Shown piece by piece: positions 48,701 to 59,639 of a stretch of 64,000 nt of DNA (the stretch's first letter is position 1; every line of letters starts with the position of its first letter). A program made the position numbers and the translations under genes. The stretch is from Eupeodes corollae (taxonomy: Eukaryota; Arthropoda; Insecta; Diptera; Syrphidae). The DNA is taken from positions 235,658,765 through 235,722,764 of the forward strand of contig NC_079147.1 in NCBI RefSeq assembly GCF_945859685.1, written 5' to 3'. The notes below the pieces were generated by a model. The model made no database searches and was not told where the DNA came from. It saw only the letters and a list, made by a program, of their open reading frames with translations.

Positions 48701-48763
48701 AAGTTCAAGGTATCCTATAACCACCATTAACAACAACACTCGAACCCATATCACTTGAACCAT
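39750..48763 (-). CDS. beta-glucuronidase-like GH2 protein, ten exons, probably catalytically dead
   Basis: Exons on the minus strand are 48763-48572, 48511-48344, 48282-48054, 47993-47632, 47574-47432, 47378-47259, 40453-40366, 40298-40158, 40091-39971 and 39913-39750. All introns are GT-AG and all phases match, giving 575 residues (animal enzymes are about 650). A signal peptide (residues 1-24) precedes a GH2 sugar-binding domain (LDGIWN, MPVPGSL, VWYERSFFVPKSW, WLNGE), a beta-sandwich, and a barrel part (GIRPLSWSNN, SLYLQG, HHPSVILWSISEE, KPIIVMYGD). The C-terminus has DGIFNRNREPTTAADFVRSKF followed by a basic tail. The family acid/base motif NE is E391-E392 here. The nucleophile Glu of SEYG is Met470. 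About 20 residues after VVV are missing. Active relatives cleave glucuronides in lysosomes. This one is probably secreted or lysosomal and non-hydrolytic. AATAAA overlaps the stop. Confidence 0.88.
40990..42215 (+). mobile_element. unnamed insect repeat family, DGCPGQNKN type
   Basis: Broken frames encode MSSYDSDNEIPKKKKS (41053), then FGRPQIDFCSNCEELTFKI (about 41223), then FYSYHEGQALKGPNEVSTFF, EIHLFCDGCPGQNKNNTVIR and YFPVRGHSFNGFDRHL (41540-41790). I have the impression of having seen this motif set in multicopy uncharacterised insect proteins. The conserved Asp in DGCPGQN, followed later by PVRGHSF and a D-R pair, would fit an RNase H-fold transposase. That is only an inference. Frameshifts and stops are present, and no inverted repeats were found. 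Confidence 0.5.
42289..43330 (+). mobile_element. mariner (DD34D-type) relic with internal deletion
   Basis: The left end CGAGGTCTGTTCAAAAAGTA follows a TA and is a typical mariner inverted repeat. Transposase traces start at about 42480 (MEELKSQRICIKFCV), with a GAACGAACGAAC expansion near 42617. They continue at 42942 with HQEFLPQGRTVNKKYYLQVM, REAIRKKRFDLWKSNSWLLHHD and AKNNTVVMPQPPCSPDMVPCDFF. The loop between the second Asp and LAKNN is shortened, so residues of the second catalytic block are lost. No right inverted repeat was found. Confidence 0.75.
44128..45440 (+). mobile_element. RTE-like LINE, copy d, inside the Tc1-like element
   Basis: The copy covers the RT from NKADGADALNAEIFKVVG-like sequence through MPDEWNLSIVYAILKKGD and GFRPGKCTVDQ, with a deletion. 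The C-terminal part (45004-45363) is open: LIYGAEAWTMTKADESTLGR, VLRVIYGPVCIEGEWRR, RLRWLGHVERMETNAPARK and GRPRIRWHAQVKSDL. It ends GTAGCGCCA like copy e. A loss of RT middle sequence and one stop make it inactive. Confidence 0.8.
45702..46543 (-). mobile_element. PIF/Harbinger-like non-autonomous element
   Basis: Inverted ends GGGCGGTGTGAATAAAAAC and GGGTGGTGTGATTAAAAAC enclose 0.84 kb. The minus strand (46378-45902) keeps the N-terminal part of a Harbinger-type nuclease. It has KKMEIFLRSLVIQDS followed, in another frame, by NDMGVERSTVSRTFSSVLDK. This is the helix-turn-helix block of the family, and the catalytic part is gone. Both subterminal regions contain many ATTTACTTG and GTGAATAAA copies. 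Flanks ATG and ACG could be a decayed 3-bp duplication. Confidence 0.65.
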
Positions 48764-48814
48764 ATCACAATCACTCAATTAAATGGGTAACGTTCATAAA
48801 AGACCACTCAACTT

Positions 48815-48851
48815 CAACTAAGATTTTGGGTGCTTCTTGAATTTATATACC
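48815..48851 (-). promoter_or_regulatory. TATA box and initiator of the GH2 gene
   Basis: TATATAAA occupies 48849-48842 on the minus strand. Thirty bases downstream, CTTAGTTG offers an initiator with A+1 at 48819. This leaves a 55-56-nt 5' UTR before the ATG at 48763. The spacing matches RNA polymerase II core promoters of flies. Confidence 0.65.
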
Positions 48852-49994
48852 AAAAAATGTATCCAAAGTATCAAAGACAAAACGGACGTGCTAGTGATAG
48901 ATCCGAAAAAGTGTCATCGGATACTTCTCATTCCACTTCTGGTTGTGGTCTTTTGTCTAAATAGGTTCTAGGTATATCAAAATATGTGGAGCACCTTTAC
49001 GTGTTGGATAAAATCTGTGCAATAAATCACTTTAATACGACAAGGCGACGCGACACGAAACGCACGTGTATATACAAAGTGTTGATGCGCCTCTACTCCA
49101 CGACATGACTACTTCTATACTGAAGGCTTCTATAGGTCAGAGGCGTCTGGAGTTTTTTGATAAGATATACAATACAATCGCTGAACTAATTGTGCGAGCT
49201 ATATTACTACTCACTTTGGACAGTTATGGTAATGTGGCTCTAATTAAAAAAAAAAAAAAATACTGAAGCTAAAACCCTCTTTTAAGGTTAACGCTTACAC
49301 TTTCCACCCTTTTCAAAATGCCACATATCTAACCTTTAATATTTCCACGCAATGCTTTTGATAGAGGTGTTGGTCAGCAACATTTTTGTGCTGTAACCAT
49401 TGAGTATTCGAAAGTGCGTGCTCGTGGAAGCTTCGTCCTTTTATTTGGTGTCCCGGTTTTGTTTTGTTTTTGTTCCTTTCCTTAGCCTGGTCCGACAAGT
49501 TGGAATCGATGAATATTTTTTATTTACATAGGCTCGGGTTTGAGGACTTCTGACTATACCTACTTTTTCTTGTAGTTAGTCCTGTTCGTGGTGGTGAGCA
49601 ATTTGGCGAGGATACAATCCATTGCAGTAACAACAACAAAAACATAAAACAAAGGAAGCCTTTTGACTAGAATTGGACAGAATTAAGAAACTAGTTCAAC
49701 ACGAGTTGTTGTGACAGTTCGGTGGAATTTTTTCGTTTTTGGTTTCATTTTATTTTTTGGGAATCTCACAAAGTTCATTTTCCAGAAATTAGTTTCGAAT
49801 ACTTGAGCTTACAATGTGAATCGCCATCGTCGCGTCTTCGTCGTCGGGGCTTAAGGAATATGATTTTTTGTCCGTGAAGGATAAAATCGCGTGTGAGTTT
49901 TGACTTGTTTTGATCCGTAGTCTGTTTTTTTGAGTTTGAGCTTTTTTCCGAAACGAGGATTGTTGTATTTTTTTTCTAAGTCAAGAAACGGAGG
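48852..49994. other. intergenic, with a poly(A) run
   Basis: A reading from 49087 to 49260 ends in a 15-A run (about 49246-49260), with a phrase like LLHDMTTSILKASIGQRRLE. It could be the tail of a retroposed sequence, but I recognise no family. The remaining sequence up to 49990 is T-rich and may be the 5' UTR/promoter of a plus-strand gene. Confidence 0.3.
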
Positions 49995-50043
49995 ATGTTC
50001 ATGAAGTTACCTACAAGGTGGCAGTTCTTAATTGGATTTGCAA
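49995..50043 (+). CDS. possible first coding exon, signal-peptide-like
   Basis: ATG at 49995 (and in-frame ATG at 50001) gives MFMKLPTRWQFLIGFA, followed in phase 1 by a strong donor, A|GTAAGTGTG. The 16 residues look like the start of a secretory signal or a first membrane segment. The exon is head-to-head with the GH2 gene 1.2 kb away. No downstream exon was found before the RTE copy at 50721, so the call is weak. Confidence 0.25.
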
Positions 50044-50720
50044 GTAAGTGTGTCTATTTAAAGGTTAGAAATTCATAGGGTTTGAGTTTGTTTTATTTTG
50101 GGTATTTGATAGTATATTTATTATTTAAAACAGAAACAGACAGCGACTGGATTTGGTTTGCTTTTTCATTTGAAGTAAGAAAATATAGACACCAAACACT
50201 TTTCACTTTAGAAGAATTCCATCGGACAATATTGCTTTTTAAGTTGTATTTGCAAAACTTATGAATTTTATGAGCAAAAGCAAAAGAAAGTATTTCTGAA
50301 ACTTTTAAAAATTAAGTTTAAAAAATAAATTGACGAATTTGGTTAGCTTTCTCGACCTACAGTCCCAATTTTAGAGAATTATTGTATTCGATATTTGTTA
50401 TTCGATAATGTCAATATTTTAAATTTGTATTCAAAATTCAGAACACTTTTTGGAAGTTTTGACAGTTTATTTTTAAATTAGAACTAAACCGAAATATTAG
50501 CAAAATTTTAAGAACATAGAATGCAAAACATTGGCTAGAATGTTCTTGTTACTTTGACATTGATTTATATTAATAAAAGTGTTACATTTGTTTCCAACCC
50601 TATTATTTCCTTTTAATAGATAGAAAGGCAGAGCTACTGTTTAAACAAATTATGTTTAAAATAAATATAATATGGACCGAGTGGATAAGTTTATTAATTG
50701 AAATATGCATATAGACCGAG
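50044..50720. other. AT-rich stretch, nothing recognised
   Basis: No domain or repeat was identified. The last 12 bases (50709-50720, ATATAGACCGAG) are the left target duplication of the next RTE copy. Confidence 0.4.
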
Positions 50721-53315
50721 TGACTACCTTGTAGGGCTTCTTCGAATTATTTGGAGCCCAGGCCACAGAAGAGAAAGAAGACAACACCAAAGATATGTTC
50801 TTCGAGCTCCTAGACAAAACATATGAGCAGTGTCCTAGCTACGGTATTAAAATAGTCCTGAGCGATTTTAATGCCAAGCTAGGAAGGGAAGACATCTTTG
50901 GTGGAATAATCGGGAACAACAGCCTGCACGACAACACTTCCGACAGCGTCATGGTAGCCAGTACGCGTTTTCCACACCTCAACATCCACAAAATAACTTG
51001 GACTTCTCCAGGTTAATCTACCGTCAACCAGATTGACGCCAGACCCGCTTCCAGCATCATGGATGTACAAACTTTCCGAGGAGCTAACATCGACTCGGAC
51101 CACTACCTAGTTATAGCCAAGGTAGCACTTGTGGTTTCCAGACCCAAGGCAAAAAAGGGAGGTGCTGGGAGAAGGTAGAACGTCGAACGCCTACAATCGC
51201 CAGAGATCGTCAAATCCTTTTCCGACCGAGTTACAAGTAACCTCTCTCGAAGTTCTCCACTACCAACACAATGTATCGAAAACCAGTGGCAACATTGCCA
51301 AGATGCAATCAGAGAAGCCGCCTCCGATGTGCTGGGTTTTAAACAGCCACCAACAAGGGACCCCTGGTTTGATTAGGAATTACGGCAGGCCAATGCAGCC
51401 AAACAACAAGCTCGCAAAGCGGCGCTGCATAAAAGGACGAGAGCTACTCATGAGCTCTATGAGCAGAAGAGGCGAGATTAACGCAGACTTTTCAGAAGGA
51501 AAAAGAGAGGGAATAAGAAGCGTGAGGTCGAAGATGTTGAGAGGTTTAAAAGCAGGAATGAAGTTCGAAAGTTTTCTAAACAGGTGAATCGAAATTCACA
51601 GGTACATAAACCTAGAACCGAAGGATGCAAAGACAAAAGTGGAAACATCATAGTGGAACCGCAGTCAATGCTGAGGATATGGAAGGACCACTGCAGACTG
51701 TATAACGGCGACGACGAACTGAATTCCTCTAACAGGCAGGACGATCCAATCAACATAGACGATGGAAGCCAACAATTCTGTTCTCCCGACTTAGACGAAG
51801 TAAGGATTGCCATATCTAAGCTGAAGTCTAATAAAGCCGCTGGAGTGGATGGCTTGAATGCCGAGCTCTTTAAAGCAGCTGGAAATAAGTTGGTTAGGAG
51901 CATGCACCAACTTATCTATAAGATATGGTCGGAAGAAAGCATGCCCGATGAATGGAACCTCAGTATTGTTTGCCCTATCCTGAAAAAAGGAGACCCTCTA
52001 AACTGCACCAACTATAGGGGAATCAGTCTACTTAACATCGCCTATAAAATCTTCTCTGCCGTAATATGTGAATGTCTAAAGACCATCTTCAAAAACTTTA
52101 TAGGTCCTATCACTGTGGTTTTAGACCAGGAAAGTCCACAGTTGATCAAATATTCACACTACGGCAGATCATGGAAAAAACTCATGAACACCAAATCGAC
52201 ACCCACCATCTTTTCATCGATTTCAAGGCCGCATATGACAGCATATACAGGGACGAGCTGTATAGACCCATGTCTAGTTTTGGCATCCCTGCAAAACTCG
52301 TCCATTTGTGCAGGATGACCATGGAAAATTCACGCTGCTCCATAAAGGTTGGAAACAACGTAACAGAACCTTTCGATGTCAAAAAAGGTTTAAGACAAGG
52401 TGATGCGCTGTCATGCGATTTTTTTAACATCGTGCTTGAAAGAATAGTGCAGAGCTCACACGTCAACACTTGAGGCACTATCTTTCAAAAGTCTGTCCAA
52501 TTACTGGCATATGCTGATGACATTGACATAATCGGAAGAACTTAGCGTGATGTCAATGAGGCTTTTGTGAGTATTGAGGCAGAGGCGGCAAAAATGGGTT
52601 TAACGGTTAATGAGGGCAAAACAAAGTACATGCTGTCGTCAAGAAAGGACATACAACACCGACGTCTTGATCAAAACGTCACCATCGACAAACGTAACTT
52701 TGAGGTAGTCAAGGACTTTCTAGTCAAGGACTACCTAGGCTCCGCTGTAAACGCAGAAAAAAACACCAGTGCTGAGATCAAACGCAGAATAACTCTTGCT
52801 AGCCGCTGTTTCTTTGGACTAAGAAAGCAATTGAGTGGTAAAGTCCTCTCTCGAGGGACCAAAGTGATGCTATATAAGACCTTATCATCCCCGTCCTGCT
52901 ATACGGTGCAGAAGCATGGACTATGACAAAAGCGGATGAAAGCACCTTGGGTCTCTTCGAGAGTAAAGTTCTTCGTGTGATCTACGGTCCCGTATGCATC
53001 GAAGGAGATTGGAGGACAAGATGGAACGACGAGCTGTACGGGCTGTACAGCGACGTAGACTTAGCCAGAAGGGTAAAAGTCCAACGACTAAGATGGCTGG
53101 GTCTCGTAGATCGCATGGAAACCAATGCTCCGTCCCGGAAAATCTTCAAATCCACACCCACAGCGCTGTACACTAAGACTACGGATTAGATGGCGCGCAC
53201 AAGTGGAAAGTGACCTCACCCAACTTGGAGCACGAAACTGGGACCGAGCTAGATGGAGAAGTTTGTTGTGTAAGGCCCTAGTTCACACAGGACTGTAGCG
53301 CCACCTTAAGTAAGT
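50721..53315 (+). mobile_element. RTE-like LINE, copy e, with 12-bp target duplication
   Basis: The copy is flanked by ATATAGACCGAG at 50709-50720 and 53316-53327. It is 5'-truncated in the endonuclease (EQCPSYGIKIVLSDFNAKLG) and keeps NIDSDHYLVIAKV, the linker, and an RT starting VEPQSMLRIWKDH. The RT has NKAAGVDGLNAELFKAAGNK, GDPLNCTNYRGISLLNIAYK and IDTHHLFIDFKAAYDSIYRD, then ADDIDI and EGKTKYMLSSRKD. The C-terminus has VLRVIYGPVCIEGDWRTR and RLRWLGLVDRMETNAP. The 3' end is GTAGCGCCACCTTAAGTAAGT. About seven frameshifts or stops are visible. Confidence 0.88.
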
Positions 53316-53327
53316 ATATAGACCGAG

Positions 53328-53890
53328 AGCTGAGGGAAAATTTTTGGCGTGAAATGAAAACAGTTGATATTAAAGTTGTAGTTAGTCTTAGTAAAGGTGA
53401 TAACAGAAACGTTCATCGCGTTTCTGAGAGAAAGTACATACAAAGTACAACTTTTCCGAAAATTGAAATAGTGATGAAAACCACTTCAAATAGATTGCAT
53501 CTTGACGCCTACGATTTGCTGATCGACAGAAATGTAGTTGGCCGCATTTATCCTGCAGAGGTCACCGAAAATGCGTATTTTTTTTGGCGTTTTTAGACTT
53601 TTGTGAAATAACTTAAAATTGGTATTGCATCCAGAAGCCCTCGACTTCCTGATTGCGAATATGTACATGACAGAAGTTTGATGGCCGCATTCGGCAGACA
53701 AACGCGATTAAAATCCAGAAATTTTCCAGCTAATTTTTGGATAATAGACGTAGACCAATCAAAAATATCGCAATCGAAAAATAAGTTTGCAGCCCACTGA
53801 ACACGTAGAACGTTTCTGTTATCACCTTTACTTAGAATACCTACAACTTTAATATTAACATACCAAAAATTAGCCTTCAACTCTTAGACT
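53328..53890. mobile_element. fold-back / MITE-like element with internal duplication
   Basis: Long inverted ends at about 53328-53425 and 53800-53890 share tracts such as ATATTAAAGTTGTAG and AAAGGTGATAACAGAAACGT. Inside, two diverged direct copies (about 53475-53555 and 53600-53690) share GATTGCATC.., CTGATTG.. and TTGGCCGCATT-like blocks. The left inverted end continues across the RTE insertion (TAGACCGAGAGCTGAGGG against TAGTCTAAGAGTTGAAGG), so the RTE copy landed in this element. No transposase is encoded. Confidence 0.6.
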
Positions 53891-54164
53891 ATAATACCAA
53901 TTCTCATCTTATCTAACGAATCGTAGTGTCATTGTAAATGTTTATAACTAATCATTTTTGGAAATGATATTTAAGGCTATACCTTCCTACTTTTGCGTCC
54001 AAGTTAAAGGTGCTGGTCACATTTTATCAGATTGTCAATTATCATTTTTCCCGGTGAACACCTATTATTTCTGACTCTCTGAATAAAGAGTGTTCATAAA
54101 ACTATAATAAGTATTGTCTTTTATTTTATAATTAAAAAGTGCTAAATATTAATTTTTTTTATTT

Positions 54165-54965
54165 AAAAACACTGCACTGAAGAAATTAGAAAACTGCGTT
54201 TGGAGGGAAAATCCTACCAACATATTCAAGACATCCTAGGCTGCTCAGCAAAAATGGTTAGTAACGCCTTAAAATTGCAAAATTAACCGGAAAAGCCAGC
54301 TCCAAAAAGGATGACTACTGAAAGAACTGACAGAAAAATTGTTCAGTTAGCAAAACGTAACCCTTCCATAAGCTCTAGGGAAATAAGAAATGGTCTTCGA
54401 CTGTCCAGACCGAAGTCCACGCAAGGTACCATTCTTGAAGAAAAGGTATGAAGCAAAGCGAATGGAGTTTGCCAAAGCTCTATGCGCAAATGGGCAAAAA
54501 GCGATGAAAGCAAAGTCGTCCTCTTTGGGTCCAAGGGTCGTCAAGGATATGTGAGAAGACCCTAAAATACAGCATAATATAATGGTACACTATAAAAACA
54601 GTGAGGCATAGTGGAGGAAAAATTATGATATGGACCTGCTTTTAATATTACGCGTCGGGCCTATCTACCCCATCGGGGGTATAATGGATGCAACGGAGTA
54701 TTTAAAAATTCTCGAGGAGGTTAGGTTACCCCATGCTGAAGAGGAAATGCCGTTGGTTTGGGTATACCAACATGACAAAGACCCTAAGCATACGTCAAAA
54801 AAGGCAAAATCATGGTTTGTGGAGTGGCCCGCTCAATCCCCCGACCTTAAACCCATCGAAAATATGCCGGGGATGTTAAGAACGCAGCTCATTAAGCAAA
54901 ACCCAAGAATTCGAAAGAATTGTGGGTAGCAGTGTGTGATTGGTGGAACGCAATACCTGTACAAA
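54165..54965 (+). pseudogene. Tc1-like transposase, degenerate
   Basis: Traces of the helix-turn-helix IRKLRLEGKSYQHIQDILG are followed by DRKIVQLAKRNPSISSREIR. The catalytic region at 54630-54929 encodes GPIYPIGGIMDATEYLKILE, VWVYQHDKDPKHTSKKAKSW (second Asp) and EWPAQSPDLKPIENM (third acidic site). The first catalytic block is lost between about 54480 and 54600. No inverted repeats were found. Confidence 0.75.
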
Positions 54966-57900
54966 AACATGTACATTTTAAAGAATATTTTAAAAAATAT
55001 TACAGTAGGTACACCTAAAATCATAATTGTCTCTTTCATATAGTATGTGCATATTTAAATTACTTGTACCATCTGAGATTCATAAGGTTTTAGGCCTTTG
55101 GAATCTGAATGCACTTGCATTGCCAAAAAAGATAAAATGCACGACTGGGTCGCACGAACTTGCTCCTATATGCAAAGAATCTGTTTAAAAAAGTACCTAC
55201 CTATAAAAGATTTAAAAATATACCTACTTATAAAATAAGTTTGTCATCAAAGATATAAATGACATTTGATTTGTCAAAAAAAACCTTAATTTTTCTGTTT
55301 GAAAATCGTTAGACCGGTTTTATTTAAATTAATTTTTTAAAAATTATATTTTGTTTATGCAGTTTTTATTATTATTATATATATTATTTCATTAGCATGT
55401 CTCCCTTTTTTGGCTCTCATATGGAACTACTTTTAACAAATAAGGTATCAAAACAAAGAGAATTTTCCGTAGACTATGCGAAAAGTATATAATTTGTTGA
55501 AAAAACTTAAGTTTTTATCACAATAAAAATATGAAATACTCAAAAAATATTATGTTAAGGGAAATGGTTTGGGTATTTGAATGCACTTATCGAATACACA
55601 CCATTTTTTGTCGGTAACCTAGTTTCATCCCAAGACACAACTCATCTTAGGACAACTCATCCCGAATATGAAAAACACTTGTAAGCATACCTAACGAAAA
55701 CAATTGTTTGTGTTTGCAACTAGTTCGTTAAAAGCTCTTTTCTTCTGAGAGATTTATTTTAATTTCCTATTAGAAGAACCAGGATGCAAAATAAATTATC
55801 TGAAGATAAGAAAGAGGCAGAACATATACATATGTATGTTCAAATATGCAGATAGATAAAGACATATTTTTGATGATAATGAAGGAATGTTATTTGTAGG
55901 TAGAAGGTACTTACTACAATCCAATCACATTTCTTCTTTCCTACAAGTTTTCAGCCCAAACATGGAGTTATAACGTTCAGTTTATTTTTTTCGTTAAAGT
56001 TAAAAAAAAAAACATACGATAAAGTCAGGTTCTTGTGCATTTTGGATTTTAGTTATGAAGTGACACGTAAGCAGTAGTTGTAGAGGTTGTACCTTATACC
56101 TACATAGGTATAATGTGTTTACGTTGAACAAGTGATTCTAATAGAAAATATATATACTCTTTCTGGCCCATTTCTTTAACTTGTACTAAGTATTTATTCT
56201 TATATATAGGCTAAGGCAAGTAAAATATGTATAAAACAACCTTATATATAATCTTTTAAAATCATATATACAAAGGTACCAAGATAATACTTTTTTATGT
56301 ACCTTTTAAAAAAGATAAAAATACATTAATATGTACCAAATGCATTAAATTCGATAAAAGATAGGAATAATTTTAAAATCTTGTCAAAATAATTCGCTCT
56401 TTTGGGCTCATGCACAGGATTTGATCTGGAGAGATTGGAGGTTGTAATACACTTAAAATAATTTAAAAAAAAAATATTTTAAGATTCAAAATTTTACCTG
56501 AAAAATAAGTTAGTCTTAAAAAAATTTAAATGCCATTTTATAAATCAAAACAATATTTTTGGTTTTTAGTGATTGTAAATATACGCTCTACATTTAAATT
56601 TCGTAAAAAAATTTTGATCGGTAATTGAGATACAGAATTTTGAAAAAAAAAAATATTTTATAAAAAATCCAAACAAACAAAAATTGCACTTTTGATAATC
56701 AAATATTGTTAAGGCAAGGTTCATAAGTTGCTGAGAAAATTAAAAAAAAAAAAAAAAAACAAAATAACGGTTCTATGAGCGGTACCTTTCCGGAACAATA
56801 CAAACATATGTTTTTCTTACTTAAAGAAGCCACGTTAAAAAATAAAATTTTAGGCAAAATTAACAAAATCTATTGGTTGGTTTTTGAGAAAATTCGAATT
56901 ATATCACTGTTAACTTTGATCTTGAAAAAAATAATGAAAAAAGCGCCTAACGTGGATCTGCTGAAAATCTTAGCTTCCAAGTTTGAACTCAATCGACCCA
57001 ATGGTTTAGGCTACAGGAGCGTGGACAGACAGACAGGACAGACGGACGGAATCACAGCACCTACTTTTTCGACATCTCTACCATCGTAATATCACGTTTG
57101 TTTAGAATCTCAAGTACGAAATTTTGCACGAATGCAAAACTTGCAATAGTTCCTATATGTCGCAAGTAATGAAAATTCCATAAACAACATTTTTAATTCG
57201 AAAATTTACAGAATATGAAATTCTAGAACTTTACTTCTTCTAAACTTCTAAGCTTTACTCTTATTTTTTATTTTGTTTGTAGAATGTCAGGATTTTGAGT
57301 CAAAATTCGCTAAACAAAGCCGAAATCTAAAGTTGCTAGAACTCAAAAATGATTTAAAAACAAGTTCTACAAATGATTAGATTTGAAAGAAATACTCAAT
57401 TTCTAAATATTTAAAAAAAAAAAGAAGAAAAGAATCACTAGATCGAGTTTTGAATTAATTTTAAAACTTCTTCCCTACGAAATTATCCGTCAGAACAAGC
57501 TATTTTAAGGACTTATCATTTAATAACTAAACATCAGTTAGCCACCTCAAAATAGTACTAAATGAACAGCATCCTAAGTTTGACAAATGGTCATATCAAT
57601 GGTCTCTTAAAAAAATATTTGAAACGTAAATAAAGATAATTAGTCTCTTTAAAACATAGAACAATTTTAAAGAAGGGCAGCACACGTTATTTTCACATAC
57701 AAAAACATCACTAACCTTTACATAATTATATAGCTTACAAATATAAAATATTCTGTTAATACTGTAATTGTACTTTAACAAAATAAAATTGGTTTAATTA
57801 TTGTATAATAACAAGTAACCTTATGTTGAATTACCTCAATTGCATGCTAAGAAAATCAATTAAAAACTTATGCATAAATAAAATGTTTGTGATTGATTGT

Positions 57901-58440
57901 GAGCTTCCCTTTTTTGAATTATCTATTCTCATATGTCATGATCAAAATGATTTATTTGAATTCAATTATGCAGCTTATTGAAATTTTAATTTAAATTTGT
58001 ACTTGATTTTGAAGAAAGATATCATTATTAAAAGAAAAAAAATGATTTTTACTTTTAATTTTAATTTAATATTTAATCCGATCTTAGTCATTAAGGGCAC
58101 ACATTAGCCAAACTTAAAGAGCCACAGATTAGGATTGGAAGCTCAAGTGACCTCTTTTTGACAGTTGAGACAAAAAGAATATTAAAAAATTTCCTAGACA
58201 GGTACGCTTCCTTGTTTTGTTAAACATATAGAACTGAACAACAAAGAAAAGCTTAGGAGATTTGCCAAAACAATAAATGATTTAGTAATACTTCAAGCCA
58301 TTTTATAGATGATTTTGTTGATTTTAATGTTTAACTATCAGTCCAAAGATTTCAAAATCGCAAAATAACATATCACTTCTGAGATCCTGAGACTCCATAT
58401 CAACAGGTCCGTTCTTTAGATATAGAAAATGTAATATTTC
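54966..58440. other. AT-rich gene-free stretch
   Basis: I see poly-A/T runs (for example 56739-56760) and a GACAGACAGACAGGACAGACGGACGG-type microsatellite near 57025, but no domains. The open frame at 56775-57089 is low-complexity with no family resemblance. Confidence 0.4.
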
Positions 58441-58449
58441 CTTGAAAAA

Positions 58450-58970
58450 CCTATTACTTCAACTTTGCATCCAAACGATTTAACATAGAGTCTATCAACT
58501 CTTGGCACTTTTTTGTTTGGAATCGAACATCACGCTTCATGGAGAACTCTCTATAAATCCATTATGTTGGAAGATTATTGGTTACTAGACTAAATCTTCA
58601 AAAAATTCTAGAGGTTATCATTAGGATTAAGATCTGGTGATTGATAAGTCCACTTCATAAAGTGCAATTTGTTTCATTAAAACCAAAGCTTTGTTGACTT
58701 TGACGTATGCTTGTGGTCGTTGTCTTGATGGAAATGTCATTTAAGTCTTATAGTTTTGTCCACTTACGACTTCTATGTCGTTATGCCATCTTCAACGAAT
58801 ATTGGAGTAACACCTCACCAAGAAAAACAACCCCATTACAATATACTGCTAACTAGAAGACACGACGAACAGTTTTAGCGCTGGTTGGAGTTCCTATTTT
58901 TCTGAAGGCATAAACTTATTTGTTTCAGCTTTCCTTACCTTAATTTCGTATCTTGCAGTCACATTAGAAT
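58450..58970 (-). pseudogene. Tc1-like transposase relic
   Basis: The minus strand reads FHQDNDHKHTSKSTKLWF (around the second catalytic Asp, about 58740-58690), then KLHFMKWTYQSPDLNPNDNL. YEIKVRKAETNKFMPSEK and QYIVMGLFFLV-like remnants lie upstream (58960-58830). It is heavily decayed and of a different type from the copies at 43765 and 54165. Confidence 0.6.
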
Positions 58971-59639
58971 GACTACCAAATTTTGTAGTTGCAATTAACT
59001 AAGTGAATAATATTACAAATACCTTTAGTTTACTCCTTTTATTAACTGAAGTACAATAACCATTTTAATAATAACTTGCCCACATTTCTAACTAAGTTTA
59101 GGTTACAGAACTACTTTAAAGACTGGAGCGTTATTTTGGCTATAGCTGTATGTTTGTTTGTTTGTTGTTTTTTCACAAATTGTCACTGTTAAAAGTAGCT
59201 ACTAGATATAAAAATACTAGCTGACCCAGCAAACTCTGTTTCGCTTTAGAGGAAGTTAGCAAGCAAACTTTGGATTTCATTCAGTTCAATTTGACACCTT
59301 AATTCTTAAACCATTGAATAGCTCGCTCACTCAACTTTTCAATATTTTGGTAGCTTGTTATGATGTTTGGAAATACTTTGTTGATAAGTTCGGCTTTCGA
59401 TGAGACAAAGTTACAGAAATAATGAAATCAATCTGCTCGATTCTTCGATAGGTTTTTGACTAATATCGATAGTCAACAATTGTTCAAAGAAATCTTCTGG
59501 AGCTGTATCAATAAGCAATGGAATTCTTATGTTTGTAGTCAGTTGAACTTTCTTCTGATTTAAGGTACTTGTACCTAAGCATTATTTCGGCAGCATTCGT
59601 TGATCTTGGAATTAGTGAAGTGTCAAATCGCCAGACAGT
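58971..59639. other. spacer with a repeat-like phrase
   Basis: ACTAGCTGACCCAGCAAACT at about 59216-59235 resembles a phrase I associate with dispersed repeats in many insect genomes. I cannot assign it to a family. Nothing else was seen. Confidence 0.3.

Noticed and set aside
48764..48778. Longer N-terminus for the GH2 protein
   Set aside because: The upstream start would be TTG. The first ATG is at 48763 and gives a normal signal peptide with a suitable 5' UTR.
54343..54544. Minus-strand frames opposite the Tc1 relic
   Set aside because: These are shadows of the degenerate plus-strand transposase.
56775..57089. 104-codon open frame
   Set aside because: It has AT-rich composition and ends in an ACAGACAGGACAGACGG microsatellite. 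No domain and no splice context.
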